Shown piece after piece: positions 25,925 through 35,015 of a stretch of 64,000 nucleotides of DNA (the first letter of the stretch is position 1; every line of letters starts with the position of its first letter). The DNA is taken from the NCBI RefSeq assembly GCF_900635955.1, contig NZ_LR134201.1:4030001-4094000 (forward strand), read 5' to 3'. The notes below the pieces were generated by a model, which worked only from the letters and a program-made list of their open reading frames with translations, made no database searches and was not told the DNA's origin. The DNA comes from Cedecea lapagei. GTDB taxonomy: Bacteria; Pseudomonadota; Gammaproteobacteria; Enterobacterales; Enterobacteriaceae. The position numbers and the translations under genes were made by a program.

Positions 25925-27226
25925 ATGCGAAAAATAAAAGGTTTGCGCTGGTATATGATAGCGCTGGTGACGCTGGGCACCGTGCTGGGCTATCTGACCC
26001 GTAACACGGTGGCCGTTGCGGCCCCCACGCTGATGAGCGAGCTGAATATCACCACTCAGCAGTATTCGTGGATTATCGCCGCATATTCAGCCTGTTATAC
26101 CATTATGCAGCCGGTTGCCGGCTATGTACTTGACGTACTGGGGACGAAAGTGGGCTACGCGGTGTTTGCCGTGGCCTGGGCGATTTTCTGTGGCGCAACC
26201 GCCCTGGCGGGAAGCTGGGGCGGGCTGGCGCTTGCTCGTGGTGCCGTCGGCGCCGCCGAAGCGGCGATGATCCCCGCAGGGTTAAAGGCCAGCAGCGAGT
26301 GGTTCCCGGCTAAAGAGCGATCTATTGCCGTGGGCTACTTCAACGTGGGCTCTTCCATTGGAGCCATGATTGCGCCCCCGCTGGTCGTCTGGGCCATTGT
26401 GATGCACAGCTGGCAGATGGCGTTTATGTTAACCGGCGTGCTGAGCTTTATCTGGGCGATGGCATGGCTGTGGTTCTACAAAAATCCGCGCGATCAGAAA
26501 AAGCTTTCCAGCGAAGAACGCGAGTACATCATCAGCGGCCAGGAAGCACAGCACCAGACCGACAACACGAAAAAGATGCCGGCCTGGAAAATCCTGCGCA
26601 ATCGCCAGTTCTGGGGCATCGCCCTGCCGCGTTTTCTGGCAGAGCCCGCCTGGGGGACCTTCAACGCCTGGATCCCGCTGTTCATGTTTAAAGCCTACGG
26701 CTTCAACCTGAAAGAGATCGCGATGTTCGCGTGGATGCCGATGCTGTTTGCCGACTTTGGCTGCGTGCTTGGGGGCTATTTACCGCCGCTGTTCCAGCGC
26801 TGGTTCGGCGTTAACCTGATTGTTTCGCGCAAGCTGGTGGTCACTCTGGGCGCGGTACTGATGATTGGGCCAGGCACGATAGGCCTGTTTACCAGCCCCT
26901 ACGTCGCGATAGCCCTGCTGTGTATCGGTGGTTTTGCCCATCAGGCGCTGTCCGGCGCGCTAATCACCCTGTCCTCAGACGTTTTCGGGCGCAATGAAGT
27001 GGCGACGGCTAACGGGCTGACGGGTATGGCGGCGTGGACCGCCAGCACGCTGTTCGCGCTGGTAGTAGGCGCGCTGGCCGACACGCTGGGCTTCAGCCCG
27101 CTCTTCGCGGCGCTTGCGGTATTCGATCTTCTCGGCGCGATAGTTATCTGGACCGTACTGAAAAACCAGTCCGCCAGCGAACTTGCGGCTGATAACGCCG
27201 TGCCTGACGGCGTTACGCAGTCTTGA
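25925..27226 (+). CDS. exuT: Hexuronate transporter ExuT
   Basis: 433 residues. Major facilitator of the anion:cation symporter group, importing galacturonate and glucuronate. Twelve hydrophobic segments; RNTVAVAAPTLM, GAAEAAMIPAGLKASSEWFP and GRNEVATANGLTG are near identical to E. coli ExuT. The ATG at 25925 is preceded by GGGGTGAGA. Adjacent to exuR. Confidence 0.97.
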   Translation: MRKIKGLRWYMIALVTLGTVLGYLTRNTVAVAAPTLMSELNITTQQYSWIIAAYSACYTIMQPVAGYVLDVLGTKVGYAVFAVAWAIFCGATALAGSWGGLALARGAVGAAEAAMIPAGLKASSEWFPAKERSIAVGYFNVGSSIGAMIAPPLVVWAIVMHSWQMAFMLTGVLSFIWAMAWLWFYKNPRDQKKLSSEEREYIISGQEAQHQTDNTKKMPAWKILRNRQFWGIALPRFLAEPAWGTFNAWIPLFMFKAYGFNLKEIAMFAWMPMLFADFGCVLGGYLPPLFQRWFGVNLIVSRKLVVTLGAVLMIGPGTIGLFTSPYVAIALLCIGGFAHQALSGALITLSSDVFGRNEVATANGLTGMAAWTASTLFALVVGALADTLGFSPLFAALAVFDLLGAIVIWTVLKNQSASELAADNAVPDGVTQS

Positions 27227-27330
27227 GCAAAAGCCGTCTTCGGGCGGTATTTCTCCATTCGGTTGCTAGAGCCCTCCCGGAAAAAGTGGTATAACAAATC
27301 TACTCACGCCGCAGCCTTCCGGAGTCGCTT

Positions 27331-28107
27331 ATGGATAACCTTGAACCCCGCCGCCTTTACCAGCAGCTTGCCGCCGAACTTAAGCAACGTATTGAAACAG
27401 GTGTTTACCGGGTCGGGGAGAAACTGCCCGCCGAGCGTTATATTGCGGAAGAGAAAAACGTAAGCCGCACCGTGGTGCGCGAGGCCATTATCATGCTGGA
27501 GGTTGAGGGCTACGTTGAGGTGCGCAAAGGCTCAGGCATTCACGTTATATCCAGCCAGGCGAAGTACATGACGGTGCCGGATGAACGCTTTGAGTTTGCG
27601 AATTATGGCCCTTTCGAACTTCTGCAGGCTCGTCAGCTTATAGAGAGCAATATCGCCGAGTTTGCCGCGACCCAGGTCACCAAGCAGGACATTGTGAAGC
27701 TCATGGAGATCCAGGAAAAGGCGCGTAATGAGCAAACGTTCCGGGATTCTGAGTGGGATCTCCAGTTCCATGTTCAGGTCGCGCTGGCGACACAAAATGG
27801 GGCGCTGGCTACTATCGTTGAAAAAATGTGGAGCCATCGTATTCACAACCCCTACTGGAAAAAACTGCACGAACACATCGACATTCGCACGATGGACAAC
27901 TGGTGTGATGACCACGATCAGATTCTTAAGGCACTGATCAGAAAAGATTCTCATGCGGCAAAACTGGCCATGTGGCAGCATCTCGAAAATACCCGCCAGA
28001 TGCTGTTTAACGCCACCAGCGACGATTTCGAATTCAACGCCGATCGTTATTTATTTGCTGAAAATCCGGTGGTTCACCTCGATACAGCGGTAAACGGTCA
28101 AAAATAG
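27331..28107 (+). CDS. exuR: Hexuronate regulator ExuR
   Basis: 258 residues. GntR-family (FadR subgroup) repressor of the galacturonate genes. N-terminal winged helix (LYQQLAAELKQRIETGVY, VSRTVVREAIIMLEVEGYVEVRKGSG) and C-terminal all-helical ligand domain with D/H metal residues. Located just after exuT as in E. coli. Confidence 0.96.
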   Translation: MDNLEPRRLYQQLAAELKQRIETGVYRVGEKLPAERYIAEEKNVSRTVVREAIIMLEVEGYVEVRKGSGIHVISSQAKYMTVPDERFEFANYGPFELLQARQLIESNIAEFAATQVTKQDIVKLMEIQEKARNEQTFRDSEWDLQFHVQVALATQNGALATIVEKMWSHRIHNPYWKKLHEHIDIRTMDNWCDDHDQILKALIRKDSHAAKLAMWQHLENTRQMLFNATSDDFEFNADRYLFAENPVVHLDTAVNGQK

Positions 28108-28427
28108 TCATTTTTCCCGCCGAGGGTAAGCAAACCATTAATAGTGTCAGCGTTTGTAAATACCCTCGCCAGCCTCCTCCCCAGTAAGCAAAATCATTGC
28201 TCAACAAACTGCAAATACTGTGACGTATAACGCGTAGTTTTGTTACAATTAGATGCAATTTCACCGCCTGTGTGGGTTTCGCGCCCTCCCGCTGTCGTTT
28301 CAGGAGATGTTATTTCGACGCAGCAGCACGGGCAGTGGGTTGTAGCCAGCGAATGAGAATAAAAACCATGCTGCATTCTGCTCACCCGTTTACACCGGCG
28401 ACCTAAACGAAGTGCCAGGAACCCTGA
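28108..28427. other. exuR-yqjA intergenic region with hairpin
   Basis: CGAGGGTA (28121-28128) pairs with TACCCTCG (28161-28168), with CAAAC/GTTTG inside. No T-tract follows, so it is a weak terminator at best. Two GTAAGCAAA copies (about 28126 and 28186) recall CpxR half sites (GTAAA), which matters because yqjA-mzrA is Cpx-controlled in E. coli, but spacing is not right. No gene was seen. Confidence 0.4.
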
Positions 28428-29090
28428 ATGGAACTACTGACTCAACTGCTTTCCGCTCTCTGGAGCCAGGATTTTGAAACGCTCTCCAATCCTTCGATGA
28501 TGGGGATGCTCTATTTTGTGCTGTTCATGATCCTATTTCTTGAAAACGGCCTGCTTCCAGCTGCATTTTTACCGGGCGATAGCCTGCTGGTGCTGGTCGG
28601 CGTACTGATCGCCAAGGGGACGATGGGGTTCCCGGAAACCATCGCGCTGCTCACCATTGCCGCAAGCCTCGGCAGCTGGCTGGGCTATATCCAGGGACGC
28701 TGGCTGGGGAACACCCGTATCGTGCAGAACTGGCTTTCGCACCTGCCGGCTCATTACCACCAGCGTTCGCACCAGCTCTTCCATAAACACGGGCTGTCGG
28801 CGCTGCTGATTGGCCGCTTTATCGCTTTTGTACGCACGCTGTTGCCAACGATTGCCGGATTATCGGGTCTCAGCAGTACCCGCTTCCAGTTCTTTAACTG
28901 GATGAGTGGCCTGCTGTGGATACTGATTTTGACTACCCTGGGCTATTTACTGGGCAAAACCCCCGTCTTCCTGAAGTACGAAGACGCTTTGATGTCGTGC
29001 CTGATGCTGATCCCGGTGGTGCTGCTGATCATCGGTCTCGTGGGTTCGTTAATTGTGCTTTGGCGTAAAAAACGCAGCCAAAGTCACTAG
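28428..29090 (+). CDS. yqjA: DedA-family membrane protein YqjA
   Basis: 220 residues. DedA/SNARE-associated (VTT) inner-membrane protein; in E. coli YqjA supports osmotic and alkaline tolerance, with roles tied to lipid carrier recycling and proton motive force. The motif FLENGLLPAAFLPGDSLL near the start, and GRFIAFVRTLLPTIAGLSG with conserved arginines, define the family. Nine bases separate it from mzrA, an operon as in E. coli. Confidence 0.95.
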   Translation: MELLTQLLSALWSQDFETLSNPSMMGMLYFVLFMILFLENGLLPAAFLPGDSLLVLVGVLIAKGTMGFPETIALLTIAASLGSWLGYIQGRWLGNTRIVQNWLSHLPAHYHQRSHQLFHKHGLSALLIGRFIAFVRTLLPTIAGLSGLSSTRFQFFNWMSGLLWILILTTLGYLLGKTPVFLKYEDALMSCLMLIPVVLLIIGLVGSLIVLWRKKRSQSH

Positions 29091-29099
29091 AGGGATTCG

Positions 29100-29477
29100 A
29101 TGAAATTCACGTTCACACGCCGCCTGAAGGCGGCGCTGCTTGTTGGTGCCCTGGCGATAGCTTCGCTGATGGTGTGGTCCGGCATGCAGACCCAGGACTC
29201 AACCCTCGAAATTCGTGCTTCCCGGCAGGGCGGAAGCGTTCCCGACGGTTTTTATGTCTGGCACCACCTCGATGCCAACGGTATACGCTTCAAAAGCATT
29301 ACGCCGCTCAACAACACGCTGCTGGTGACGTTTGATTCCAGCGCCCAGAGCGAGGCGGCGAAAGAGGTGCTGAATCGCACGCTGCCGCAAGGCTACGTGA
29401 TTGCCCAGCAGGAGGGCGATAAAGACGCGCTCGCCTGGCTCTCTATTCTGCGGCCAGACCACAATCACCTCGGCTAG
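29100..29477 (+). CDS. mzrA: EnvZ/OmpR modulator MzrA
   Basis: 125 residues. Small bitopic inner-membrane protein with one N-terminal membrane segment (about 12-28) and a periplasmic domain that in E. coli contacts EnvZ and links Cpx to OmpR signalling. Length and position after yqjA agree; little else can be read from motifs. Confidence 0.88.
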   Translation: MKFTFTRRLKAALLVGALAIASLMVWSGMQTQDSTLEIRASRQGGSVPDGFYVWHHLDANGIRFKSITPLNNTLLVTFDSSAQSEAAKEVLNRTLPQGYVIAQQEGDKDALAWLSILRPDHNHLG

Positions 29478-29590
29478 TCTCCCTTCTTTTAGTCTGAATT
29501 TGCTATCATCTTCTGGGTTTCTGGTCGATTCATGACTATGCTTTACCTGTTTTTATCGCCGTTGAATGGCGCTTTTCTCAATACCAGGAC

Positions 29591-29630
29591 CGAAGCATAA
29601 AGTATGATCGTCTGATACTTTTATGCTTCG
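29591..29630. promoter_or_regulatory. Strong hairpin ahead of yqjC
   Basis: CGAAGCATAA..AGTAT and ATACTT..TTATGCTTCG form an almost perfect stem with one bulged A and a short loop, 22 bp before the yqjC start. A run of T is missing, so control of yqjC translation or RNA stability is as likely as termination of mzrA. Confidence 0.5.
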
Positions 29631-29652
29631 TCTTACAATGGAAGGTTACACC

Positions 29653-30021
29653 ATGAATTACCGCACCGTACTGGCTCTTGCTTTACTCACCCTGACCTCT
29701 GCCGCGCAGGCTAATACCCTTTGCAGCGAAAAAGAGCAGGATATTCAACGCGAGATTGGCTATGCGGAAAAACACAATAATCAGCACCGTATTGATGGCC
29801 TGAAAAAAGCCCTCAGCGAAGTTCGCGAAAACTGTAGCGACGCGAGCCTGCGCGCTGAACACCAAAAGAAAATCGCCAAACAGAAAGCGGAAATCGAAGA
29901 GCGCAAAGCCGATCTTATCGAAGCCCGCCAGAAGGGTGACGCGGAAAAAATCACCAAACGCAAAAAGAAACTTGCAGAAGCGGAAGATAGCCTCAAAGCT
30001 TTAGAGAAGCGTGATTACTGA
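29653..30021 (+). CDS. yqjC: Periplasmic DUF1090 protein YqjC
   Basis: 122 residues. Signal peptide (MNYRTVLALALLTLTSAAQA) then a charged, probably coiled-coil domain rich in Lys, Glu and Ala with two cysteines (CSEKEQD, ENCSD). Function not established; proposed periplasmic stress role. The ATG at 29653 is chosen because it gives a complete signal peptide; AGGTT lies upstream. Confidence 0.9.
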   Translation: MNYRTVLALALLTLTSAAQANTLCSEKEQDIQREIGYAEKHNNQHRIDGLKKALSEVRENCSDASLRAEHQKKIAKQKAEIEERKADLIEARQKGDAEKITKRKKKLAEAEDSLKALEKRDY

Positions 30022-30071
30022 TTGTGTAGTCGCAGACTTTAAGGATCCACCCCAAACACTCGGAGAGAACT

Positions 30072-30377
30072 ATGTCAAAAGATACTACGTCAGAACATTT
30101 ACGCGCTGAGTTGAAATCCCTGGCAGATACCCTTGAAGAAGTCCTGAGTGCTTCCACGGACAAGTCGAAAACCGAACTGGACAAATTGCGTAACAAAGCG
30201 GAAAAAGCGCTGAAAGAGAGCCGTGACCGCCTCGGTGATGCCAGCGACGCGATCGCCAGGCAAACGCGTGAGGCGGCCTCGAAAGCGGATGATTACGTTC
30301 GCGAGAATCCGTGGACCGGCGTGGGGATTGGTGCGGCGGTAGGCGTCGTGCTGGGCGTGCTGCTGGCCCGTCGTTAA
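30072..30377 (+). CDS. yqjD: ElaB/YqjD-family membrane-anchored ribosome-binding protein
   Basis: 101 residues. Amphipathic helical N-terminal part and one C-terminal membrane anchor (GVGIGAAVGVVLGVLLARR). E. coli YqjD binds stationary-phase ribosomes to the inner membrane. It starts an operon with yqjE and yqjK with spacing of 1 bp or overlap. GGAGAG precedes the ATG. Confidence 0.93.
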   Translation: MSKDTTSEHLRAELKSLADTLEEVLSASTDKSKTELDKLRNKAEKALKESRDRLGDASDAIARQTREAASKADDYVRENPWTGVGIGAAVGVVLGVLLARR

Positions 30378-30378
30378 G

Positions 30379-30774
30379 ATGGCTGATTCTCACCAAAGCC
30401 AGGGGCCGGGCAAAAGCGTGCTCGGCATAGGTCAGCGGCTGGTCACCATTCTGGTTGGGATGGTCGAAACGCGCCTTCGCCTTGCGGTGGTCGAGCTGGA
30501 AGAGGAAAAAGCCCACCTCGTACAGCTGCTGCTGATGCTCGGCCTGACCATGCTGTTCGCCGCGTTTGGCTTGATGAGCCTGATGGTCCTGATTATCTGG
30601 GCCGTTGATGCCCAGTATCGCCTTAACGCCATGATTGCTACCACGGCCGTGCTGCTGTCGCTGGCGCTGATTGGCGGTATTTGGACGCTGCGAAAATCCC
30701 GTCAATCCACCCTGCTACGCCATACCCGGCGCGAGCTGGAGAATGACAGGGCTTTGCTGGAAGAGGATAAGTAA
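30379..30774 (+). CDS. yqjE: YqjE, phage-holin-III-like membrane protein
   Basis: 131 residues with two adjacent membrane segments (about 50-72 and 80-100) and a charged C-terminus, as in the YqjE/Actinobacterial holin-like family. Function unknown; coexpressed with yqjD and yqjK, whose start overlaps this stop (TAATG). Confidence 0.9.
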   Translation: MADSHQSQGPGKSVLGIGQRLVTILVGMVETRLRLAVVELEEEKAHLVQLLLMLGLTMLFAAFGLMSLMVLIIWAVDAQYRLNAMIATTAVLLSLALIGGIWTLRKSRQSTLLRHTRRELENDRALLEEDK

Positions 30775-31052
30775 TGAGCGATGCGGATCGTACAAAGCGT
30801 AAAGCGTATCTGCTTAGCCAGGTTCAGCAGCAGCGGCTTGATCTTAGCGCGGCAAGGCGCGACTGGCTACAGGTCACTAGCCCTTACGATCGCGGCTGGA
30901 ACACGCTGCTCAGCCTGCGCAGCTACGCCATGATAGCCAGTAGCGTGTTGGCTATCTGGACGGTGAGGCATCCGGGCCGGTTTATGCGCTGGGCAAAACG
31001 GGGATTTGGCGCCTGGAGTACCTGGCGGCTTATTCGTAATACGCTCAATTAG
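30774..31052 (+). CDS. yqjK: YqjK-like protein
   Basis: 92 residues, basic, with a moderately hydrophobic stretch near 53-65 (YAMIASSVLAIWTV). YqjK family, function unknown. Its start codon overlaps the yqjE stop, so translation is coupled. Slightly shorter than E. coli YqjK (about 99). Confidence 0.9.
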   Translation: MSDADRTKRKAYLLSQVQQQRLDLSAARRDWLQVTSPYDRGWNTLLSLRSYAMIASSVLAIWTVRHPGRFMRWAKRGFGAWSTWRLIRNTLN

Positions 31053-31067
31053 AAACACGTAAACTCG

Positions 31068-31256
31068 AACACCGCTTTAAGCGGTGTTCAGGCTGATGAC
31101 AAACTTCAATAAAGAGAAGAAGCATCAGATAGCACCTATAAATAAACCAGGAAAATCAATTCGTTGATTTTCGGCTGCTTACCACAAAGAGGGAAAAACC
31201 ACGCTTTTTCCCTCTTTGTTAGCAATATAAACACCGCTTTAAGCGGTGTTTTTTTC
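31068..31256. terminator. Cluster of four hairpins incl. duplicated terminator
   Basis: The palindrome AACACCGCTT..AAGCGGTGTT occurs twice (31068-31088, 31230-31250); only the second has a T-tract. Between them lie AAAATCAA/TTGATTTT (31152-31171) and AAAGAGGGAAAAA/TTTTTCCCTCTTT (31186-31217). The last two structures look like rho-independent terminators. The region 31053-31471 has no open frame I would call; a small RNA ending at 31256 is possible. Confidence 0.7.
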
Positions 31257-31471
31257 ATCACCCAAGCCCTTTTCACCTCGTGGTTTTCATTTTTCCCGCT
31301 TAGTTTCCTCAGGATATTTGAAGAACTTAGACAGTTTTCCTTGCTAACAATCCTTTTTCACCCCGTCTATTATCCTCTCCATCGACGGCAAGCACCGGTA
31401 ACCGCTGGAGTTTGCGCCCCTTTTAAGTCCTGGCAAAGAATGCCGGAAAAAAAGAACCGCTGGAGAGTAAA

Positions 31472-31864
31472 ATGAAAAAATTAGAAGATGTTGGCGTACT
31501 GGTTGCTCGTATTCTGATGCCAATCCTGTTTATCACTGCGGGCTGGGGAAAAATCACCGGCTACGCGGGAACCCAGCAGTACATGGAGGCGATGGGCGTG
31601 CCGGGCGCACTGCTGCCGCTGACCATCCTGCTTGAGTTCGGCGGCGGTCTGGCTATTTTGTTCGGCCTGCTGACCCGCACCACCGCGCTGATCACCGCGC
31701 TGTTTACCCTGCTGACGGCGTTCCTGTTCCACAGCAACTTCGCTGAAGGCGTAAACTCCATTATGTTTATGAAGAACTTTACCATCGCGGGTGGCTACCT
31801 GCTGCTGGCAGTCTTCGGCCCTGGCGCAATCAGCCTCGACCGCGTGCTGAATAAGAAGTGGTAA
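31472..31864 (+). CDS. yqjF: DoxX-family membrane protein YqjF
   Basis: 130 residues, four membrane segments. DoxX/SURF4-type family; LMPILFITAGWGKITGYAGT and LLEFGGGLAILFGLLTR are typical. In E. coli yqjF is linked to quinone-type stress and aromatic compound responses. It is followed by a terminator, then yqjG. GGAGAG precedes the ATG. Confidence 0.93.
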   Translation: MKKLEDVGVLVARILMPILFITAGWGKITGYAGTQQYMEAMGVPGALLPLTILLEFGGGLAILFGLLTRTTALITALFTLLTAFLFHSNFAEGVNSIMFMKNFTIAGGYLLLAVFGPGAISLDRVLNKKW

Positions 31865-31886
31865 GGGTTCTCTATTGATGAACACC

Positions 31887-31918
31887 GAAAAAGCGAAGAC
31901 TCTGTCTTCGCTTTTTTG
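31887..31918 (+). terminator. yqjF terminator
   Basis: AAAAAGCGAAGAC and GTCTTCGCTTTTTT form a long stem ending in a T-tract. Confidence 0.88.
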
Positions 31919-31937
31919 CTATTGAGGAGCAGAAAAA

Positions 31938-32930
31938 ATGGGACAACTCATCGACGGCGTCTGGCATGACGTCTGGTACGACACAAAATCGACCGGCGGC
32001 CGCTTTAAACGTTCGGAATCCGCCTTCCGTAACTGGCTCACCGCAGACGGTTCCGCTGGCCCAACGGGAAAAGAGGGATTTGCCGCTGAGAAAGACCGCT
32101 ACCATCTGTACGTTTCTCTCGCCTGTCCGTGGGCGCACCGCACGCTGATCGTTCACAAGCTCAAAGGCCTGGAGCCATTTATCTCTGTTTCCGTCGTCAA
32201 CCCGCTGATGCTGCAAAACGGCTGGACATTTGCGAAGGATTTCCCGGAGGCCACCGGCGATACGCTTTATCACCATGACTTCCTTTATCAGCTTTACCTG
32301 CAGGCCAATCCTCATTACACCGGGCGAGTGACCGTTCCTGTCCTCTGGGATAAGAAAAACCGGACGATTGTCAGCAATGAGTCTGCGGAAATCATTCGCA
32401 TGTTTAATACGGCCTTTGATGCCCTGGGCGCGCGAGCGGGGGATTATTACCCTGATGCCTTAAAAAGCGAGATCGATGAGCTGAACGGCTGGATTTATGA
32501 CACCGTGAACAACGGCGTCTACAAAGCAGGTTTTGCCACCTCTCAGGAAGCCTATGACGACGCCGTGGAGAAACTCTTTATTTCCCTGGCACGCCTGGAG
32601 CAACTCCTCGGACAACATCGTTACTTAACCGGCCAACAGCTTACCGAAGCGGATATTCGCCTGTGGACTACGCTGGTGCGCTTTGATCCGGTGTACGTCA
32701 CCCACTTCAAGTGCGATAAATACCGTATCAGCGACTACCCGAATCTTTACGGCTTCCTGCGCGATATTTACCAGCTCCCCGGCGTTCGTGAAACGGTGAG
32801 TTTCCCGCATATCCGTACTCACTATTATTGCAGCCATAAAACCCTCAACCCGACGGGCATTATTTCCATCGGCCCGGCTCAAGATTTAGACGAGCCTCAT
32901 GGCCGCGATGAGCGGTTTAGAAAGAGTTAA
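31938..32930 (+). CDS. yqjG: Glutathionyl-hydroquinone reductase YqjG
   Basis: 330 residues. Xi-class glutathione transferase that reduces glutathionyl-hydroquinones. Thioredoxin-like domain with catalytic C63 in LACPWAHRT, then an all-helical C-terminal domain (NNGVYKAGFA, TEADIRLWTTLVRFD). Cytoplasmic. The position after yqjF and length match E. coli. Confidence 0.95.
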   Translation: MGQLIDGVWHDVWYDTKSTGGRFKRSESAFRNWLTADGSAGPTGKEGFAAEKDRYHLYVSLACPWAHRTLIVHKLKGLEPFISVSVVNPLMLQNGWTFAKDFPEATGDTLYHHDFLYQLYLQANPHYTGRVTVPVLWDKKNRTIVSNESAEIIRMFNTAFDALGARAGDYYPDALKSEIDELNGWIYDTVNNGVYKAGFATSQEAYDDAVEKLFISLARLEQLLGQHRYLTGQQLTEADIRLWTTLVRFDPVYVTHFKCDKYRISDYPNLYGFLRDIYQLPGVRETVSFPHIRTHYYCSHKTLNPTGIISIGPAQDLDEPHGRDERFRKS

Positions 32931-33034
32931 GAATATTCATCACAACAACGATTTACGGCCAATGTATTCGCGTCTATCCTTGAATCGATCGCTTACCGTT
33001 GAGGTGATTGTCGGATAATCAAGGCAGGGCTTAA

Positions 33035-33406
33035 ATGGATTGGTATTTCAAAGTATTAAGCAATTATATTGGGTTTGGCGGACGGGCGCGCCGCAAAGAG
33101 TACTGGATGTTCCATCTGGTGAATTTCGTTCTGGCGGCGGTGCTAAGCGTGCTGGATAAGATGCTTGGGCTGCACATTTATAAAGATGAAGGGGCGTTTA
33201 CCACGATTTATAGCGTTCTGATTTTCCTGCCGCTCTGGGCAGTGCAGTTCCGTCGCCTGCATGACACCGATCGCTCTGCCTGGTGGCTGCTGCTGCTGTT
33301 AATCCCGATTGTTGGCTGGCTGATCATTCTGGCGTTCAACTGCCAGGACGGCACGCCTGCCATCAACCGTTACGGGCCAGATCCTAAAGCTCCGGAACTC
33401 TACTAA
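33035..33406 (+). CDS. yhaH: DUF805 membrane protein YhaH
   Basis: 123 residues, three or four membrane segments. DUF805 family: FGGRARRKEYWMFHLVNF, FRRLHDTDRSAWWLLL, and the C-terminal NCQDGTPAINRYGPDP signature. Function unknown. In E. coli it is followed by yhaI/yhaJ; here the sequence jumps to mpl. Confidence 0.93.
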   Translation: MDWYFKVLSNYIGFGGRARRKEYWMFHLVNFVLAAVLSVLDKMLGLHIYKDEGAFTTIYSVLIFLPLWAVQFRRLHDTDRSAWWLLLLLIPIVGWLIILAFNCQDGTPAINRYGPDPKAPELY

Positions 33407-33408
33407 AG

Positions 33409-33442
33409 AAAAAGGGCGTACCCTGAGGTGCGCCCTTTTTGT
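33409..33442. terminator. Bidirectional terminator yhaH/mpl
   Basis: AAAAAGGGCG and CGCCCTTTTT stem (GTACC..GAGGTG inner part) serves convergent yhaH and mpl. Confidence 0.9.
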
Positions 33443-33457
33443 ATCCGGCTGACTCGC

Positions 33458-34843
33458 TTAAAAAGCGTTTTCGTTCTGCTGTTTAGCTTTCTTCGCCAGG
33501 CCATCCAGCAGCTTCTGATGAATACCGCCGAAACCGCCGTTGCTCATGACCAGAATGTGGTCGCCCGGCTGCGCCGTTTTCACCACCATCTCCGCCAGCG
33601 TATCCACATCCGCGCTCCAGTAAGCTGGCTGCACGCAGGCTTCGGCGACTTCCGCTACCTGCCAGGGAATATGCTGCGGCTGGAGCAGGAAAACTTCATC
33701 CGCGCGCCCAAGCGACGGGGCGAGATCGTCTTTGCAGATCCCCATTTTCATGGTGTTAGAGCGGGGCTCCAGCACGGCCAGGATGCGGGCGGTGCCGCCC
33801 ACTTTACCGCGCAGGGCGGCCAGCGTTGCCAGGATCGCCGTCGGGTGATGCGCGAAGTCGTCGTAAACCGTTACGCCATTCGCTTCGCCGCGCAGTTCAA
33901 GACGGCGGCGGGCGTTGACAAAGCTCCCCAGCGCCTGGGCGGCGTCAGCCGGGGTCACACCAACATGGCGGGCGGCGGCAATCGCCATCAGGCCGTTGTG
34001 CATGTTGTGTTCGCCCACTAGCTGCCAGTTCACGGTGCCCACGCACTCCCCGTCGAGATAAACTTCCCACTGGGAAGCGTCGGTCGTGAGCTTTTTGGCC
34101 TGCCAGTGGCCCTGCTCACCGACCAGCTCCTGCTCGCTCCAGCAGCCCATCGCCAGCGTTTGCTTAAGGTTAGCGTCGTTTTCCGGCCAGATAATTTTGC
34201 CCTGGCCCGGAACGATGCGCACCAGGTGGTGGAACTGCTTCTGAATAGCTTTCAGGTCGTCAAAGATATCGGCGTGATCGAACTCAAGGTTGTTGAGGAT
34301 CAGCGTTCTTGGGCAGTAATGCACAAATTTGGAACGCTTGTCGAAGAACGCACAGTCATATTCATCGGCTTCAATCACGAAGAAGGGGCTGTCGCCCAGG
34401 CGAGCGGAAACGTCAAAGTTGCCCGGAACGCCGCCAATAACAAAGCCTGGCTTATAGCCGCAGGCTTCAAGAATCCAGGTGGCCATGCCGGCCGTCGTGG
34501 TTTTGCCGTGCGTCCCCGCAACCGCAATCACCCAGCGATCGCGCAGCACAAAATCGTGCAGCCACTGAGGGCCGGACATATACGGAATGCCCTGCTCCAG
34601 CACGGCTTCCACGCACGGGTTTCCGCGCGTCATCGCGTTGCCGATAATCACCAGATCCGGGTGCGAAGCCAGCTGGCTGGCGTCATAACCTTCAATTAGC
34701 GAGATACCCTGTTCTTCAAGCAGCGTGCTCATCGGCGGGTAAACGTTGGCGTCGGAGCCGGTCACTTCATGCCCTAAAGAGCGTGCCAGCATCGCCAGAC
34801 CGCCCATAAAGGTGCCACAGATCCCTAGAATATGAATGCGCAT
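33458..34843 (-). CDS. mpl: Murein peptide ligase Mpl
   Basis: 461 residues. Links the recycled tripeptide L-Ala-gamma-D-Glu-meso-Dap to UDP-MurNAc in peptidoglycan recycling. Mur-ligase fold: N-terminal IHILGICGTFMGG, ATP loop VAGTHGKTTTAGM, central NNLEFDHADIF and DDFAHHPTAI. Start at 34843 (MRIHILG) with AAGGAAA upstream. Divergent from fbp as in E. coli. Confidence 0.96.
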   Translation of the reverse strand: MRIHILGICGTFMGGLAMLARSLGHEVTGSDANVYPPMSTLLEEQGISLIEGYDASQLASHPDLVIIGNAMTRGNPCVEAVLEQGIPYMSGPQWLHDFVLRDRWVIAVAGTHGKTTTAGMATWILEACGYKPGFVIGGVPGNFDVSARLGDSPFFVIEADEYDCAFFDKRSKFVHYCPRTLILNNLEFDHADIFDDLKAIQKQFHHLVRIVPGQGKIIWPENDANLKQTLAMGCWSEQELVGEQGHWQAKKLTTDASQWEVYLDGECVGTVNWQLVGEHNMHNGLMAIAAARHVGVTPADAAQALGSFVNARRRLELRGEANGVTVYDDFAHHPTAILATLAALRGKVGGTARILAVLEPRSNTMKMGICKDDLAPSLGRADEVFLLQPQHIPWQVAEVAEACVQPAYWSADVDTLAEMVVKTAQPGDHILVMSNGGFGGIHQKLLDGLAKKAKQQNENAF

Positions 34844-35015
34844 AGGAATTTCCTTTCTTGGTTTGGCGCACATTCTAACCGCATGGCTCCGGGGACGAAA
34901 CGCATTTCAGGATATTCCTTATCTTGCTGGCGCGATTCACCTGTGCGCGACTTTTTGAAAGTTTGTTAAGATTGTTGCGATCGCTTTATCCAACATATGA
35001 TGCAGGGAAAGTGTT

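Noticed and set aside
28421..28450. GGAACC before yqjA as a fourth hrp box
   Set aside because: No CCACNNA at 15-16 bp, and yqjA is a core gene.
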